A stretch of DNA of 64,000 nucleotides from Fen-671 sp963794745 (GTDB taxonomy: Bacteria; Actinomycetota; Acidimicrobiia; Acidimicrobiales; Palsa-688), in contig CAWCEZ010000007.1 in the NCBI GenBank assembly GCA_963794745.1, positions 248,001 to 312,000 on the forward strand, given 5' to 3'. Both the position numbers and the translations under genes were made by a program. Below are positions 46,608 through 55,108 of the stretch, piece by piece. A model generated the notes under the pieces. The model was not told where the DNA came from. It did no database searches and worked only from the letters and a program-made list of their open reading frames with translations. The first letter of the stretch is position 1. Every line of letters begins with the position of its first letter.

Positions 46608-47234
46608 CTAAGCGACGACCATCCCGATATTTGGCAGGAGCGCGAGCTGTGTTGGCTTGCCAAGTTGCATCGCCAGGAAGAGCACCTTGGCGTTGAACTC
46701 AACGCCGTAAGTCCGCTCCATAGCCTGGTGAAGGTTGCCACCGACGACCAACACCCCGTGACTGGCCCAAATGGCGGCGTGGCGGTCACCCATTATCTCG
46801 AGCATGTTCTCGGTGAAGGCAGCGTCGCGCTTGTACGCGAACGGGGCCAACGGCAGGACACCTCCGGCTGACTTCAGTCCCGTGGTCGTTACGGGGTCGA
46901 TCTCCCGCCCGACGGCCCCGAAGGCGGTGACGTACGGCGGCTCCGTATGGATAATTGCCGCGACCTCGGGCCGGTGCTTATAAACAGTCAGGTGGAGCTC
47001 GGCATCGTACGAAGGGTGGCCGTCACCTTCCACTCGCTCCCCATCTGCCGACAAGACGATCAGGTCGTCGCCAACCATGGTCCCGTACGGTGCGTCATGG
47101 GGCGTGATCAGAACCTGCCCGGACTCATGGTCGCGCAAGCTGAGGTTGCCCTGGCTGCCCGGCATCAGGCCCAACGCCTTCAGCTCGCGCGCCGCGGAAA
47201 TGAGGCTGGACCGATCACTCTCTGAGAAAATCAT
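46608..47234 (-). CDS. Class II aldolase/adducin family protein
   Basis: 208 residues. PGSQGNLSLRD (substrate loop), YDAELHLTVYKHRP (Glu) and WASHGVLVVG (zinc His) are as in L-fuculose-1-phosphate aldolase. The usual HTH zinc pair is HTE here (IIHTEPPYV), so one ligand is replaced by Glu. Likely cleaves a sugar phosphate or 2-keto sugar acid, but the altered site makes this uncertain. Follows the SDR gene by 49 bases. Confidence 0.85.
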   Translation of the reverse strand: MIFSESDRSSLISAARELKALGLMPGSQGNLSLRDHESGQVLITPHDAPYGTMVGDDLIVLSADGERVEGDGHPSYDAELHLTVYKHRPEVAAIIHTEPPYVTAFGAVGREIDPVTTTGLKSAGGVLPLAPFAYKRDAAFTENMLEIMGDRHAAIWASHGVLVVGGNLHQAMERTYGVEFNAKVLFLAMQLGKPTQLALLPNIGMVVA

Positions 47235-47283
47235 AACGAGAACCTTTCATATAGGGTGCGTTTTCGTCAGGCCGTTTTGCCCA

Positions 47284-48054
47284 CTACCACACCGTGTAGC
47301 CACCGTCGATGACGATGGTGCTGCCGGTAATGAAGCTCGCAGTTTCAGCGAGAAGGAACACGATCGCGTCCGCGACCTCCGATGGTTCACCGGGACGGGC
47401 CATCGGCGTACCCCCGGTCCAATATTGCTTCGCCATTTCCGTCTTCATGTTCTCGGCCGACAACGGCGTCCGGATGTAGCCAGGTGCGACTGCGTTGACG
47501 CGGACCCCGTTGGGCGCCCACTCAGCCGCTAGCGATTTAGTCAGCATTATTACGCCGGCCTTCGAGACGTTGTAGGCCACGTGCGGTTGAGGACGGTTGA
47601 CGATCAGCCCTGACATGGAAGCGATATTGACGATCCCTCCACTGCCCGCCTCGAGCATGGAGACCCCAAATATTTGAGAGCAGTAGAAGACGGCGGACAG
47701 GTTCACGTCGATAACGCTCTGCCAAAGAGCTGGGGTGAGATCCATGGCCGAAGCGCGGTCCACTATGCCGGCATTGTTGACCAAACCGTCGGCAGCCCCC
47801 CATCTACCCGCGAGATGATCGCGTGCCGCCAGCACCTGATCGTACTGGCTGACGTCGCACCTGGCGACATCGACGATCGCAGAAGGAACCGCCGCGATCA
47901 AGCTTTGTTGCGCTTTCGCAAGGCGAGCGTCGTCCAGGTCGAGCAGCGCGACGGCGCCACCTTGCTGCGCGATCGCGAGCGCCGTAGCGTACCCAATGCC
48001 CTGCGCACCCCCTGTGACCACTACCTTGCGCCCCTGCAACGAAGGCTCCGTCAC
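47284..48054 (-). CDS. Short-chain dehydrogenase/reductase
   Basis: 256 residues, classical SDR. Cofactor motif TGGAQGIGYA, NNAGI, catalytic Ser in IASMSG and YxxxK in YNVSKAG, C-terminal STIVIDGGYTVW. LDLDD after strand 2 suggests NAD+. First gene of a two-gene unit with the aldolase, divergent from the GntR gene and sharing the ATGATGCATCAT site. Probably oxidises a sugar (inference). Confidence 0.93.
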   Translation of the reverse strand: MTEPSLQGRKVVVTGGAQGIGYATALAIAQQGGAVALLDLDDARLAKAQQSLIAAVPSAIVDVARCDVSQYDQVLAARDHLAGRWGAADGLVNNAGIVDRASAMDLTPALWQSVIDVNLSAVFYCSQIFGVSMLEAGSGGIVNIASMSGLIVNRPQPHVAYNVSKAGVIMLTKSLAAEWAPNGVRVNAVAPGYIRTPLSAENMKTEMAKQYWTGGTPMARPGEPSEVADAIVFLLAETASFITGSTIVIDGGYTVW

Positions 48055-48208
48055 CTTGTCACCCCTTGTTCGCGCGTGCAGATGTTCTGTGCGCTTTTCA
48101 TAAGATCGCCATTGGCATTAGCTAGTATTTCTCGAACAGATATAAGCTCGGTCATCTTGCACAACGGTTGCCGCCTGAGGCCCGGCCGAAGTATGCAGGA
48201 AACCGACA

Positions 48209-48220
48209 ATGATGCATCAT
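48209..48220. promoter_or_regulatory. Palindromic operator ATGATGCATCAT between SDR and GntR genes
   Basis: Identical to 40638-40649. A minus-strand TATGAT (48224-48219) overlaps it and could be the SDR/aldolase -10. Another ATGCAT core lies at 48235-48240, just before the GntR start, so both directions can be controlled from here. Confidence 0.7.
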
Positions 48221-48250
48221 CATACCATAGCTGGATGCATGGGAGGACGA

Positions 48251-48940
48251 GTGCTGCAGCACCCTGAGGATGCCTTCGAGACCAAGCAAGGTCGCATGGT
48301 GGAGGAGCTACGGCGGTTGGTGGTCAGCGGTGAGTACCCTCGGGGAGCCCGCTTGGCTCAAGATGAGCTCGCTTCCCGCTTCGGGGTAAGTATCACTCCG
48401 GTCCGTGAAGCTCTCCGTGCTTTGGAGGCCGAGGGCCTGGTGGAGTCTCGCCCGCATCGTGGCGTGCGAGTTGCCGGTGTCAACGTCGACCGCCTCACGG
48501 TCGTATATGTGCAAAGGCGGCTTGTCGAGTCGTTCGCCATGAGGAGGGCGGCCACCCGGATGTCACGCCGCGCGTTGAAGGGTGCGCAGGAGTGCCTCGA
48601 TGAGATCGACGAGCGCGCGGCCATAGGCGATGGCGTGGGAGTCCGCGCCGCCAACGAGGCGTTCCACTTCGAGTGCCTGCAGCACTGCGAGCTACCGGAG
48701 CTAGTCATCGCCTTGCGAGGTCTCTGGAGCTCGTTCCCGTGGGATCTCGTGATGGCTACCGACGAGAGAGCCAAGGCCTCGCGTCGCGAGCACCTGGAGA
48801 TCATGAAGGCGCTTCGGGCGGGCAACAGCGAGGCCGTCGGGGCGGCGAGCGAGCGCCACATTGCAGGCTCCTTTCGCTCACTCCTGCATCACCTCGGCGA
48901 GGATGCCCCCGACCCGTTCGACGACCTACTGGAGACGTGA
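48251..48940 (+). CDS. GntR family regulator, FCD type
   Basis: 230 residues. Winged helix RLAQDELASRFGVSITPVREALRALEAEGLVES and FCD domain with MRRAATRMSRRAL, AANEAFHFECLQ and SRREHLEIMKALRAGN. I prefer GTG 48251 (GGGAGGAC just upstream); ATG 48209 or 48239 are in frame but would start inside the operator. Probable controller of the ATGATGCATCAT sites in this cluster. Confidence 0.9.
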   Translation: MLQHPEDAFETKQGRMVEELRRLVVSGEYPRGARLAQDELASRFGVSITPVREALRALEAEGLVESRPHRGVRVAGVNVDRLTVVYVQRRLVESFAMRRAATRMSRRALKGAQECLDEIDERAAIGDGVGVRAANEAFHFECLQHCELPELVIALRGLWSSFPWDLVMATDERAKASRREHLEIMKALRAGNSEAVGAASERHIAGSFRSLLHHLGEDAPDPFDDLLET

Positions 48941-49036
48941 CCCGCAGGGGCCTTCTCAGAAAATAAATCGCTTGCGGTGAAGGGGCGGGTCTGTACGTAA
49001 TGGTTGCGTCCGCCCATCGAGCCTGAGGAGGAACCG

Positions 49037-49093
49037 GTGGAAACAACCTTCGAGCCCGCTGATTTCTGCTCCGGCACTTCCGGAGCGCGTTAA
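49037..49093 (+). CDS. Possible 18-residue peptide ORF
   Basis: GTG start with a strong GAGGAGG site, encoding VETTFEPADFCSGTSGAR. Not recognised. It lies in the 270-bp space after the GntR gene, before the tandem repeats. Could be chance. Confidence 0.25.
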   Translation: METTFEPADFCSGTSGAR

Positions 49094-49141
49094 TCCCAAC
49101 CTGCGAGGTGCTGTCCCAAGCACCGCACGGTTCCTGGCAAT

Positions 49142-49181
49142 TCACGCCTTAGCTGCGTAACTCACGCCTCAGCTGCGTGAT
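49142..49181. repeat. Two tandem 20-bp repeats
   Basis: TCACGCCTTAGCTGCGTAAC and TCACGCCTCAGCTGCGTGAT are adjacent (17 of 20 identical). The second is itself an inverted repeat (TCACGC...GCGTGA), as expected of a protein-binding site. Confidence 0.6.
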
Positions 49182-49210
49182 CGAACGCGGCTCCACTGAT
49201 GGAGGTCATC

Positions 49211-49423
49211 TTGTCTGCGCACCCTTATTTCGTCGCGCAGCTTTCCGCTCAGCACCAAGCTGAGATGGAGGCTCGGGCGCACAAACACCGCCTCCGTAGG
49301 GAGGCGGCCAGCACTTCGGCACTGGCCGAAGGCCTGGTACTAGCAAAAGTCCCCTCGAAGGTCCCCCGCCATTGGCGCTGGAGGTACCTCACCAGGGGAG
49401 CCATTCGAATGTTGCGCGGCTAA
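49211..49423 (+). CDS. Small basic protein, unknown
   Basis: 70 residues starting at TTG with GGAGG 5 bases upstream (an ATG at 49199 would place that site inside the gene). Contains AQHQAEMEARAHKHRLRREA, a charged probable helix, and a basic C-terminus HWRWRYLTRGAIRMLRG. Preceded by the tandem repeats. Not recognised; converges on the LuxR-type gene 30 bases away. Confidence 0.5.
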   Translation: MSAHPYFVAQLSAQHQAEMEARAHKHRLRREAASTSALAEGLVLAKVPSKVPRHWRWRYLTRGAIRMLRG

Positions 49424-49453
49424 CGCCGCTTGCCGGTAGCAGCGGAGTCGGGT

Positions 49454-49927
49454 TCAGCCTTCCCTGGGCCCGACGGTCTCGCTGCGCTCACGGACGAACT
49501 CCAGGAGCTCGCTTTGGGAATGGACCGCGAGCCTCTGGAAGATGGCAGCGAGATGGTTCCGTACTGTGCTCGGGTTGATGTAAAGCTCAGTGGCAATGGT
49601 GCTAACCCGTTGCCCTTGGAGCAACCGGTCGAGCACTTGCGCTTGCCGGGGAGTGAGCTGGTCCAGTTGAGGGAGGCGGCTAGGCACGGCCAGCCCCGTG
49701 TCTTCGTCGCGTATGCCGGCCGCCCGGACTTCGGCCGCGATGCGACGAAGGCGCATCTCGAGTTCCGCAACCCGGTCGCCCAGCCCCGTCGCGCCGTACT
49801 GGCCTCCGACGGCCGATGAGAACACGCTCCCGCTGGTGAGCTCAGGAGCGGCTGACGAAGTCCCACCGGGTGTGCCGGGCGCGACCGGGGCCCCCGGGGG
49901 ACCATGGTGGTACCTGGGATCGGACAT
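49454..49927 (-). CDS. LuxR-type helix-turn-helix protein
   Basis: 157 residues: a Pro/Gly-rich N-terminus, a coiled segment (DRVAELEMRLRRIAAEVRAA) and a C-terminal LuxR-like HTH, QLTPRQAQVLDRLLQGQRVSTIATELYINPSTVRNHL. No receiver or sensor domain. Divergent from a TetR gene across 61 bp containing a near-perfect palindrome, so the two are probably co-regulated. Confidence 0.8.
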   Translation of the reverse strand: MSDPRYHHGPPGAPVAPGTPGGTSSAAPELTSGSVFSSAVGGQYGATGLGDRVAELEMRLRRIAAEVRAAGIRDEDTGLAVPSRLPQLDQLTPRQAQVLDRLLQGQRVSTIATELYINPSTVRNHLAAIFQRLAVHSQSELLEFVRERSETVGPREG

Positions 49928-49941
49928 GAACTCAGGATATC

Positions 49942-49963
49942 GGAAACGATACGTACCGTTTCC
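49942..49963. promoter_or_regulatory. 22-bp near-palindrome, likely TetR operator
   Basis: Arms GGAAACG and CGTTTCC flank ATACGTAC; all positions pair except one symmetric pair. It sits in the 61-bp space between the LuxR and TetR starts and overlaps where both promoters must be. A TAGTGT hexamer (49976-49981) 8 bases before the TetR ATG suggests a leaderless mRNA. Confidence 0.7.
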
Positions 49964-49988
49964 ATATTTTTCGGCTAGTGTTGGGCTC

Positions 49989-50618
49989 ATGGGAGCACTC
50001 GAAGTTGAGGTCGTCGGCCTGACGCCCGCCTCACCCACGCGGGGACGAGGGCGCCCTCTGAGCTGGAAAACCGAGCGTTCGATCATCGACGCCGCTGTAG
50101 CGCTGCTGAGCGAGCGGGGCCTGTCCGATATCTCGATCGAGGACATCGCCACGCGCGCCCGGGTGTCCAAGGCCTCCATCTACCGGCGGTGGCCGTCAAA
50201 GGGCACACTCGCCTTCGATGCCTTTTTGGTCCACTTCCTCGACAGCCAGCCGACGCCGGACACAGGACGCCTGGAAGACGACCTCCTGATCACGCTTCAT
50301 AACTGGGTGCGCACGGCCAACGGGACAACGGGACGCACCCTCAAAGGGCTCATCGCTGAGGTGCAACGCGACTCAGAGCTTGCGGAGGCGTGGCGGGACC
50401 GGTTCGTCGATGCCGTGCGCGCCCGTCATTTGGCCATGACCCAGCGAGCCGTTTCCCGGGGTGAACTAGACCCCGGGAGCGATCTCGAGCTCCTCGTGGA
50501 CTTGCTCTTTGGCCCGGCGTACCTTCGGCTGTTGTATGGGCACCTTCCCCTCGACGAACGGTTCGTCGCCCGGGTGGTCAGGGCGGTCATGGCGGCGGTG
50601 AACGCCGGCGCCTTCTGA
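49989..50618 (+). CDS. TetR family regulator
   Basis: 209 residues starting MGALEVEVVG. HTH: IIDAAVALLSERGLSDISIEDIATRARVSKASIYRRWPSKGTL near 31-73, followed by a TetR_C-type domain with LLVDLLFGPAYLRLLYGH. The open frame extends upstream but through the operator, so ATG 49989 is chosen. Gap 50619-50737 to the next gene holds nothing evident. Confidence 0.9.
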   Translation: MGALEVEVVGLTPASPTRGRGRPLSWKTERSIIDAAVALLSERGLSDISIEDIATRARVSKASIYRRWPSKGTLAFDAFLVHFLDSQPTPDTGRLEDDLLITLHNWVRTANGTTGRTLKGLIAEVQRDSELAEAWRDRFVDAVRARHLAMTQRAVSRGELDPGSDLELLVDLLFGPAYLRLLYGHLPLDERFVARVVRAVMAAVNAGAF

Positions 50619-50737
50619 GCGCAACTGGCACAACGGGCGAGCCCACCAATGGGAGCACGCGATATTTGGACGTTCTGCCTAGCGCTTTGGATGCTTTGCC
50701 TACAGCACATGACGCTCCTTACGCCGACCATTGACTG

Positions 50738-52594
50738 GTGGGGATCTCGCACAGGAACGGGCGTGTACCCAGGCCGAGCGCCGACGAGCCGGGCGCCCTG
50801 CCACCTCGCGAGGTGCTGCTTATCGCCTTGCAGAAGTTGAGCATCTGCGACCCCTTGACGGGCCTTCTCAACTTGGGCTCGTTTAGGCAACAGGTCGACC
50901 GGGCGCTCGACCGATCGCCGCAGGGCCCGGGGGTGGCCGTGGTCCTCATCGGTATCGACCGGTTCAGGGTAGTGAACGACAGTCTCGGGCACTCGGCCGG
51001 GGACGCCCTGCTGGTCGCCTTCGCGGACCGCCTCCAGGTCGCCGCCCACGAAGCGACGCTCGGCCGCGTCGGCGGGGATGTCTTCGCCGTCGTCATGGAA
51101 GGCGTCGGTGGTGTGGTCGACGCTGTCGATTGGGCGCGGCGCCATATGCATGAGCCCGGGAACCATCGGTTCGCGGTCATGGGTGCCGAGCTTTATGTGG
51201 CCTTCAGCGTCGGCGTAGCGTTCTCGGGGGCCGACGAAACCGCCGAGGACCTCGTGCGCAACGCTGACCTTGCCATGAGCCGCGCCAAGCAGGCCGGTGG
51301 AGGGCAGGTAGTGACCTTCGAAGAACGGGATCTGGCCGTTGTGCGAGAACGCCTCGCGCTCGAGCGCGACCTGCGTCAGGCTCTGGCAGACGACCAAATC
51401 CATGTCGCCTACCAGCCGGTGGTGCGCACAGATGACTTCCGGGTGATCGGTGCAGAAGCATTGGCGCGTTGGGACCATCCGGTCCGTGGCGAAGTCAGTC
51501 CCGATGTCTTCCTGCCTGTGCTCGCCGGCTTGGGCTTGACCAGCGACCTGACCTCGAGAATGCTGCGCACCGCCTGTGCGCAGGCCGTAAATTGGAAAAA
51601 CGAAGGTGTCGTGGCCGACGACTTCCAGGTGTCGGTCAATTTGTTCGCGGAAGATCTGGTGAACCCCGGGCTCGTCGAGGACGTCCGCCAAGCGCTCGAA
51701 ATTTCGGGCCTAGAGCCTGCTCTTCTGACATTGGAGGTCACCGAGTCCGGCCTCGTTCGCGATACGGAGACGGCTCTGGAGTGCCTGCGAGCCATCCGCC
51801 ATCTCGGGCCCCGTTTGGCGGTCGACGACTTCGGCACGGGGTATTCGTCGCTGTCCTACCTCAGCATGTTCCCCGTGGACGTAGTCAAAATCGACAAGAG
51901 CTTCGTGCTCCGCCTTGGGCGTGACGCCGACGCAACGGCGTTGGTGCGCGCGGTCCTGTCGCTAGCTCGCGCGCTCGGCCTGACGGCGGTGGCAGAGGGC
52001 ATTGAGGACCATGTACAGCTTGGAACACTGCGCGAGCTCGGCTGCACCTTGGCCCAAGGTTACTTCTGGTGCCGTCCCGTCCTGCCTGAGGACTTCCGTG
52101 ATGCCATCGGTATGCTCCGCTCACCCCGAGCTAACACGTCGATGGGCGAGGACCATCCTGACCTGGGCGATGCTGACCAGCGCGACCACCTCGGATGGGC
52201 GGTGTTCCACGCACTACCGACGGCGGTGGCTGTAATTGGCGCGAGCGGCAAGATAATGGCGACCAACCTGGCTTGGAAGCGTTTCGTATCCGAGCACGGT
52301 GCGCCAGCGCCAGACGGCGGCGTCTGGGCCGATTACCTAGACCGAGAGCCGTTCACCTTCGAGTACGCCGCTCCGGAGGGCTCGCAGGCACGCCGCTATC
52401 TCGTGCTGGTATCACCCGTCGCTTTCGTCTCAGGAACGGCCATCGTTTCTCACCTCGACATCACCGAGCCCCAGACGTCGTTCCCCCAGGCGGGCCCGTC
52501 GCCAGATGGTCGGCATACCCCACGGCTACAACCAGGGGCTCAGAGGTGGGAAGCCCGCGCGGGGAGGCGGTCGAAGAACCGGCCGAGCACGTAG
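50738..52594 (+). CDS. GGDEF-EAL protein with degenerate GGDEF and C-terminal PAS-like region
   Basis: 618 residues. The GGDEF domain (about 35-195) has GGDVF at 112-116 in place of GGDEF, so cyclase activity is probably lost. The EAL domain (about 205-455) keeps EALARW (240-245), VNLF, TLEVTES, DDFGTGYSSLSYL (363-375) and KIDKSF, as in active cyclic-di-GMP phosphodiesterases. A PAS-like segment (HALPTAVAVIGASGKIMATN) follows near 490. No transmembrane segment. GTG start; the last 55 bases overlap the end of the convergent permease gene. Confidence 0.88.
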   Translation: MGISHRNGRVPRPSADEPGALPPREVLLIALQKLSICDPLTGLLNLGSFRQQVDRALDRSPQGPGVAVVLIGIDRFRVVNDSLGHSAGDALLVAFADRLQVAAHEATLGRVGGDVFAVVMEGVGGVVDAVDWARRHMHEPGNHRFAVMGAELYVAFSVGVAFSGADETAEDLVRNADLAMSRAKQAGGGQVVTFEERDLAVVRERLALERDLRQALADDQIHVAYQPVVRTDDFRVIGAEALARWDHPVRGEVSPDVFLPVLAGLGLTSDLTSRMLRTACAQAVNWKNEGVVADDFQVSVNLFAEDLVNPGLVEDVRQALEISGLEPALLTLEVTESGLVRDTETALECLRAIRHLGPRLAVDDFGTGYSSLSYLSMFPVDVVKIDKSFVLRLGRDADATALVRAVLSLARALGLTAVAEGIEDHVQLGTLRELGCTLAQGYFWCRPVLPEDFRDAIGMLRSPRANTSMGEDHPDLGDADQRDHLGWAVFHALPTAVAVIGASGKIMATNLAWKRFVSEHGAPAPDGGVWADYLDREPFTFEYAAPEGSQARRYLVLVSPVAFVSGTAIVSHLDITEPQTSFPQAGPSPDGRHTPRLQPGAQRWEARAGRRSKNRPST

Positions 52595-54083
52595 CTCGGC
52601 ACGGCCGCGATCGCGATCATCAATAGGGCAAACGGCGCTGCCTGCCCGTAGGCGAGGTTTTGCTGATAGGCCCAGAACTGTGTGGCGAGCGTCTGGACGT
52701 TTGTCGGCACAAGGATCAAGGTGGCAGTGAGCTCTGTCACCGCCGACAGGAACACCAAGCAGAACGCCGCCGCTAAGCCCGGCATGACAAGCGGCCGGGT
52801 CACCTGCCAAAACACGGCGACGCGCCGTTTGCCGAGGGACCTGGCCACGTCCTCGAGGCCACGAGGTGCCTGGGCAACCGATGCCCGGACCCCGACCAGG
52901 GCCAGCGGGAAAAACATGATCGCGTATGCGCCGACAAGCATCGGCGCCGTCTGGTAGCCCCAGGCGTCCGCATAGTGAAGGCTGAAATAAGCAAGGGAAA
53001 ATGCGACCACAACGCCCGGCACCGCAAGGACGAGATAGGTGCTGCGTTCGAGCAACGACTGCAACCGGCCGCCATGGCGGATGGTGAGGATCGCGACGGG
53101 GAGCGCGATCAACGTCGCGATAGCCGCGGCGCAGCCGCTGTACAGAGCCGTGTGCCACGTCGCATCTGCGATGGACAGGCCCTGGAGGACGCCTTTGGCC
53201 CCGTCACCCACCAGTACGATGCCGATGCAACGGGCACGCCGAGCGCGAGCGCCACGAGCAGCGACAGGCCGGTCACGGCGGGAACGGTCCACTTGCCCAA
53301 CCGGTGCCGCACCGTGACGCGCTGGGCGGTGCGAGCAGCCCGGCTGACGCGGCCACGGCCCCCCCCGGCGGCTTCACCGGCCAGCACCACCAGGCCGAGG
53401 ACGATCAGCACGAGCGACAATGCGCACGCGGCGGGGACTTGGAACACCGAGAACTCAGTGAAAATCTCAGTTGTAAAGGTCTGGTAGGCGAGGATCTCGA
53501 AGGCCCCGTACTCCGCCAAAAGGACCAAGGCCACGAGAAGGCAGCCCCCCAGGATGGCGACGCGGGACTGCACGATCGTGACCCGCCAAAACGTCTTGGC
53601 CCGGCTAACCCCGAGGCTCCTGGACACCTCCTCGAGAGCAGGGTCAGCATTTCGCAGGCTAGAGGCGACCGGCAAGTACACAAGTGGGTAAACGGCGAGG
53701 GTCATCACGAGCACCGCGCCGCGGAAGCCGGAAATATCCCGGCTGAGCGACGCCCAGCCGAAGCTGATGACGAAGTCGGGTATTGCCAGCGGTACCACGA
53801 GGAGCACCGACCAGACGCGACGGCCGGGGAGGTTGGTCCGTTCGACGAGCCAGGCGGCGCCCGTGCCGAGGACCGTGCAGAGGGCGCTCACGGCAACGGT
53901 AAGGCGGACCGTGTTCCACAGCAGGTGAGCGGTAAGTGGCCGGTTGACCAGCGACACGACCTTGCCGGCACCGGCGCCCTGCGCCTCGACGAGAAGGAAG
54001 GCGAGCGGCAGGAGGAGCACTAGCGCGATCAATACGCTGGTGGCGATCAGCCCCACCGGCCGCTCGGCGCGCCCGCGGCGCAT
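52540..54083 (-). CDS. Iron(III)/thiamine-type ABC permease (FbpB-like, double), frameshifted near 53212
   Basis: About 514 residues when joined, a duplicated permease with two EAA loops: EVSRSLGVSRAKTFWRVTI in the first half and DVARSLGKRRVAVFWQVTRPL in the second. Around 12 membrane segments. The frame breaks after VPVASASYWWVTG and resumes in the next frame with DGAKGVLQGLSIADATWHTA; one missing base in a G run explains it. Starts 2 bases after the binding-protein stop. No ATPase gene follows, so an ATPase must come from elsewhere. Confidence 0.85.
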
Positions 54084-54085
54084 TT

Positions 54086-55108
54086 TCAGAGCAGCCCGGT
54101 CCGCTGCAGGAGCGAGATGGCTGTCGAGCCGTCGCCGAGCTCAGGGATGGTGATCGAGTTCGGCTCGAGCTGCGAGAAAGGCGTTTCCGGGGCCACGGTC
54201 TTCACCCCGTCGTCGAGGGGGTACTCGAAGCTGATCGAGTGGGCGATGATCTCCTGGCCCTGCTTGGACACGAGGAAAGCCAGGAACTTCTGCGCACCTG
54301 CTTGGTTCTTCGACGACTTGAGCACTGCGGCTCCCGACACGTCCAGGACATAGCCAGGGTCGTGCGGCGCAAAATACGCGATCTCCGAGTGGATCTTCGC
54401 CTTTCCTAGTTCCGCTCCCATCCGGTACCAGTAGTACTGGTTGACGACACCGAACGCAACGGCGCCCCGGTTGACCTCATCAGCGATGGTCTCGTTATCG
54501 GGGTATAGATGGCTGCCGGCGTTCGCTGCGATCCCGTGCAGCCAGGCGAGCGTCTTGGCTTGCCCATAAGTCCTGTCGACAGACGTCACAATTGGCTGGA
54601 AATCGGTCTCGCCCGCCGCAAATGCGAGCTTTCCCTTGTACTTGGGATCTGCCAGCTGTAGCACCGTGCCCGGCAGCTGCGACCTGGCGATGAGCGATGG
54701 GTTGTAGATCAGTACGCTCACTCGGGCGGAAATGCCCACCCAGTCGCCCTGCGGCGAATCGTACTTGCCCGGAGTTTTGGCGAGCGTGGACGGCTCGACG
54801 GCCGCCAGCAACCCTTTTTGTTGCAGGTGCTCGAGAGGCGGCGAGTTTTCCGTAAAGAACACGTCCGCTACGGGGTGCGACGCCTCCTGCACGATCTCGT
54901 TGGTAAAAGTGCCCTCGTCGTCAAAACGCACGTTCACCTTGATCCCAGTGCTTTTTTCGAACGCGGCCACAAGAGACTGGGTTGTCTGCTCGTGTTGGCC
55001 GCTATACAGCGTTATCGACCCGTGGCTGCTCGAGGGACCGCCCCCACAGCCTGCGAGAAGAGCCGTCGAAACGATGAGCGCCCCGATGAGCGCGGACGCG
55101 TGCCTCAT
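54086..55108 (-). CDS. Iron(III)-type ABC binding lipoprotein (FbpA-like)
   Basis: 340 residues. Lipoprotein signal MRHASALIGALIVSTALLAGC with lipobox LAGC. Mature protein: ITLYSGQHEQTTQSLVAAFEKSTGIKV, DVFFTENSPP and the paired-tyrosine VVNQYYWYRMG typical of ferric-binding proteins. ATGA overlap with the preceding small lipoprotein gene. Downstream of an iron-box array, so iron-repressed (inference). Confidence 0.92.
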   Translation of the reverse strand: MRHASALIGALIVSTALLAGCGGGPSSSHGSITLYSGQHEQTTQSLVAAFEKSTGIKVNVRFDDEGTFTNEIVQEASHPVADVFFTENSPPLEHLQQKGLLAAVEPSTLAKTPGKYDSPQGDWVGISARVSVLIYNPSLIARSQLPGTVLQLADPKYKGKLAFAAGETDFQPIVTSVDRTYGQAKTLAWLHGIAANAGSHLYPDNETIADEVNRGAVAFGVVNQYYWYRMGAELGKAKIHSEIAYFAPHDPGYVLDVSGAAVLKSSKNQAGAQKFLAFLVSKQGQEIIAHSISFEYPLDDGVKTVAPETPFSQLEPNSITIPELGDGSTAISLLQRTGLL

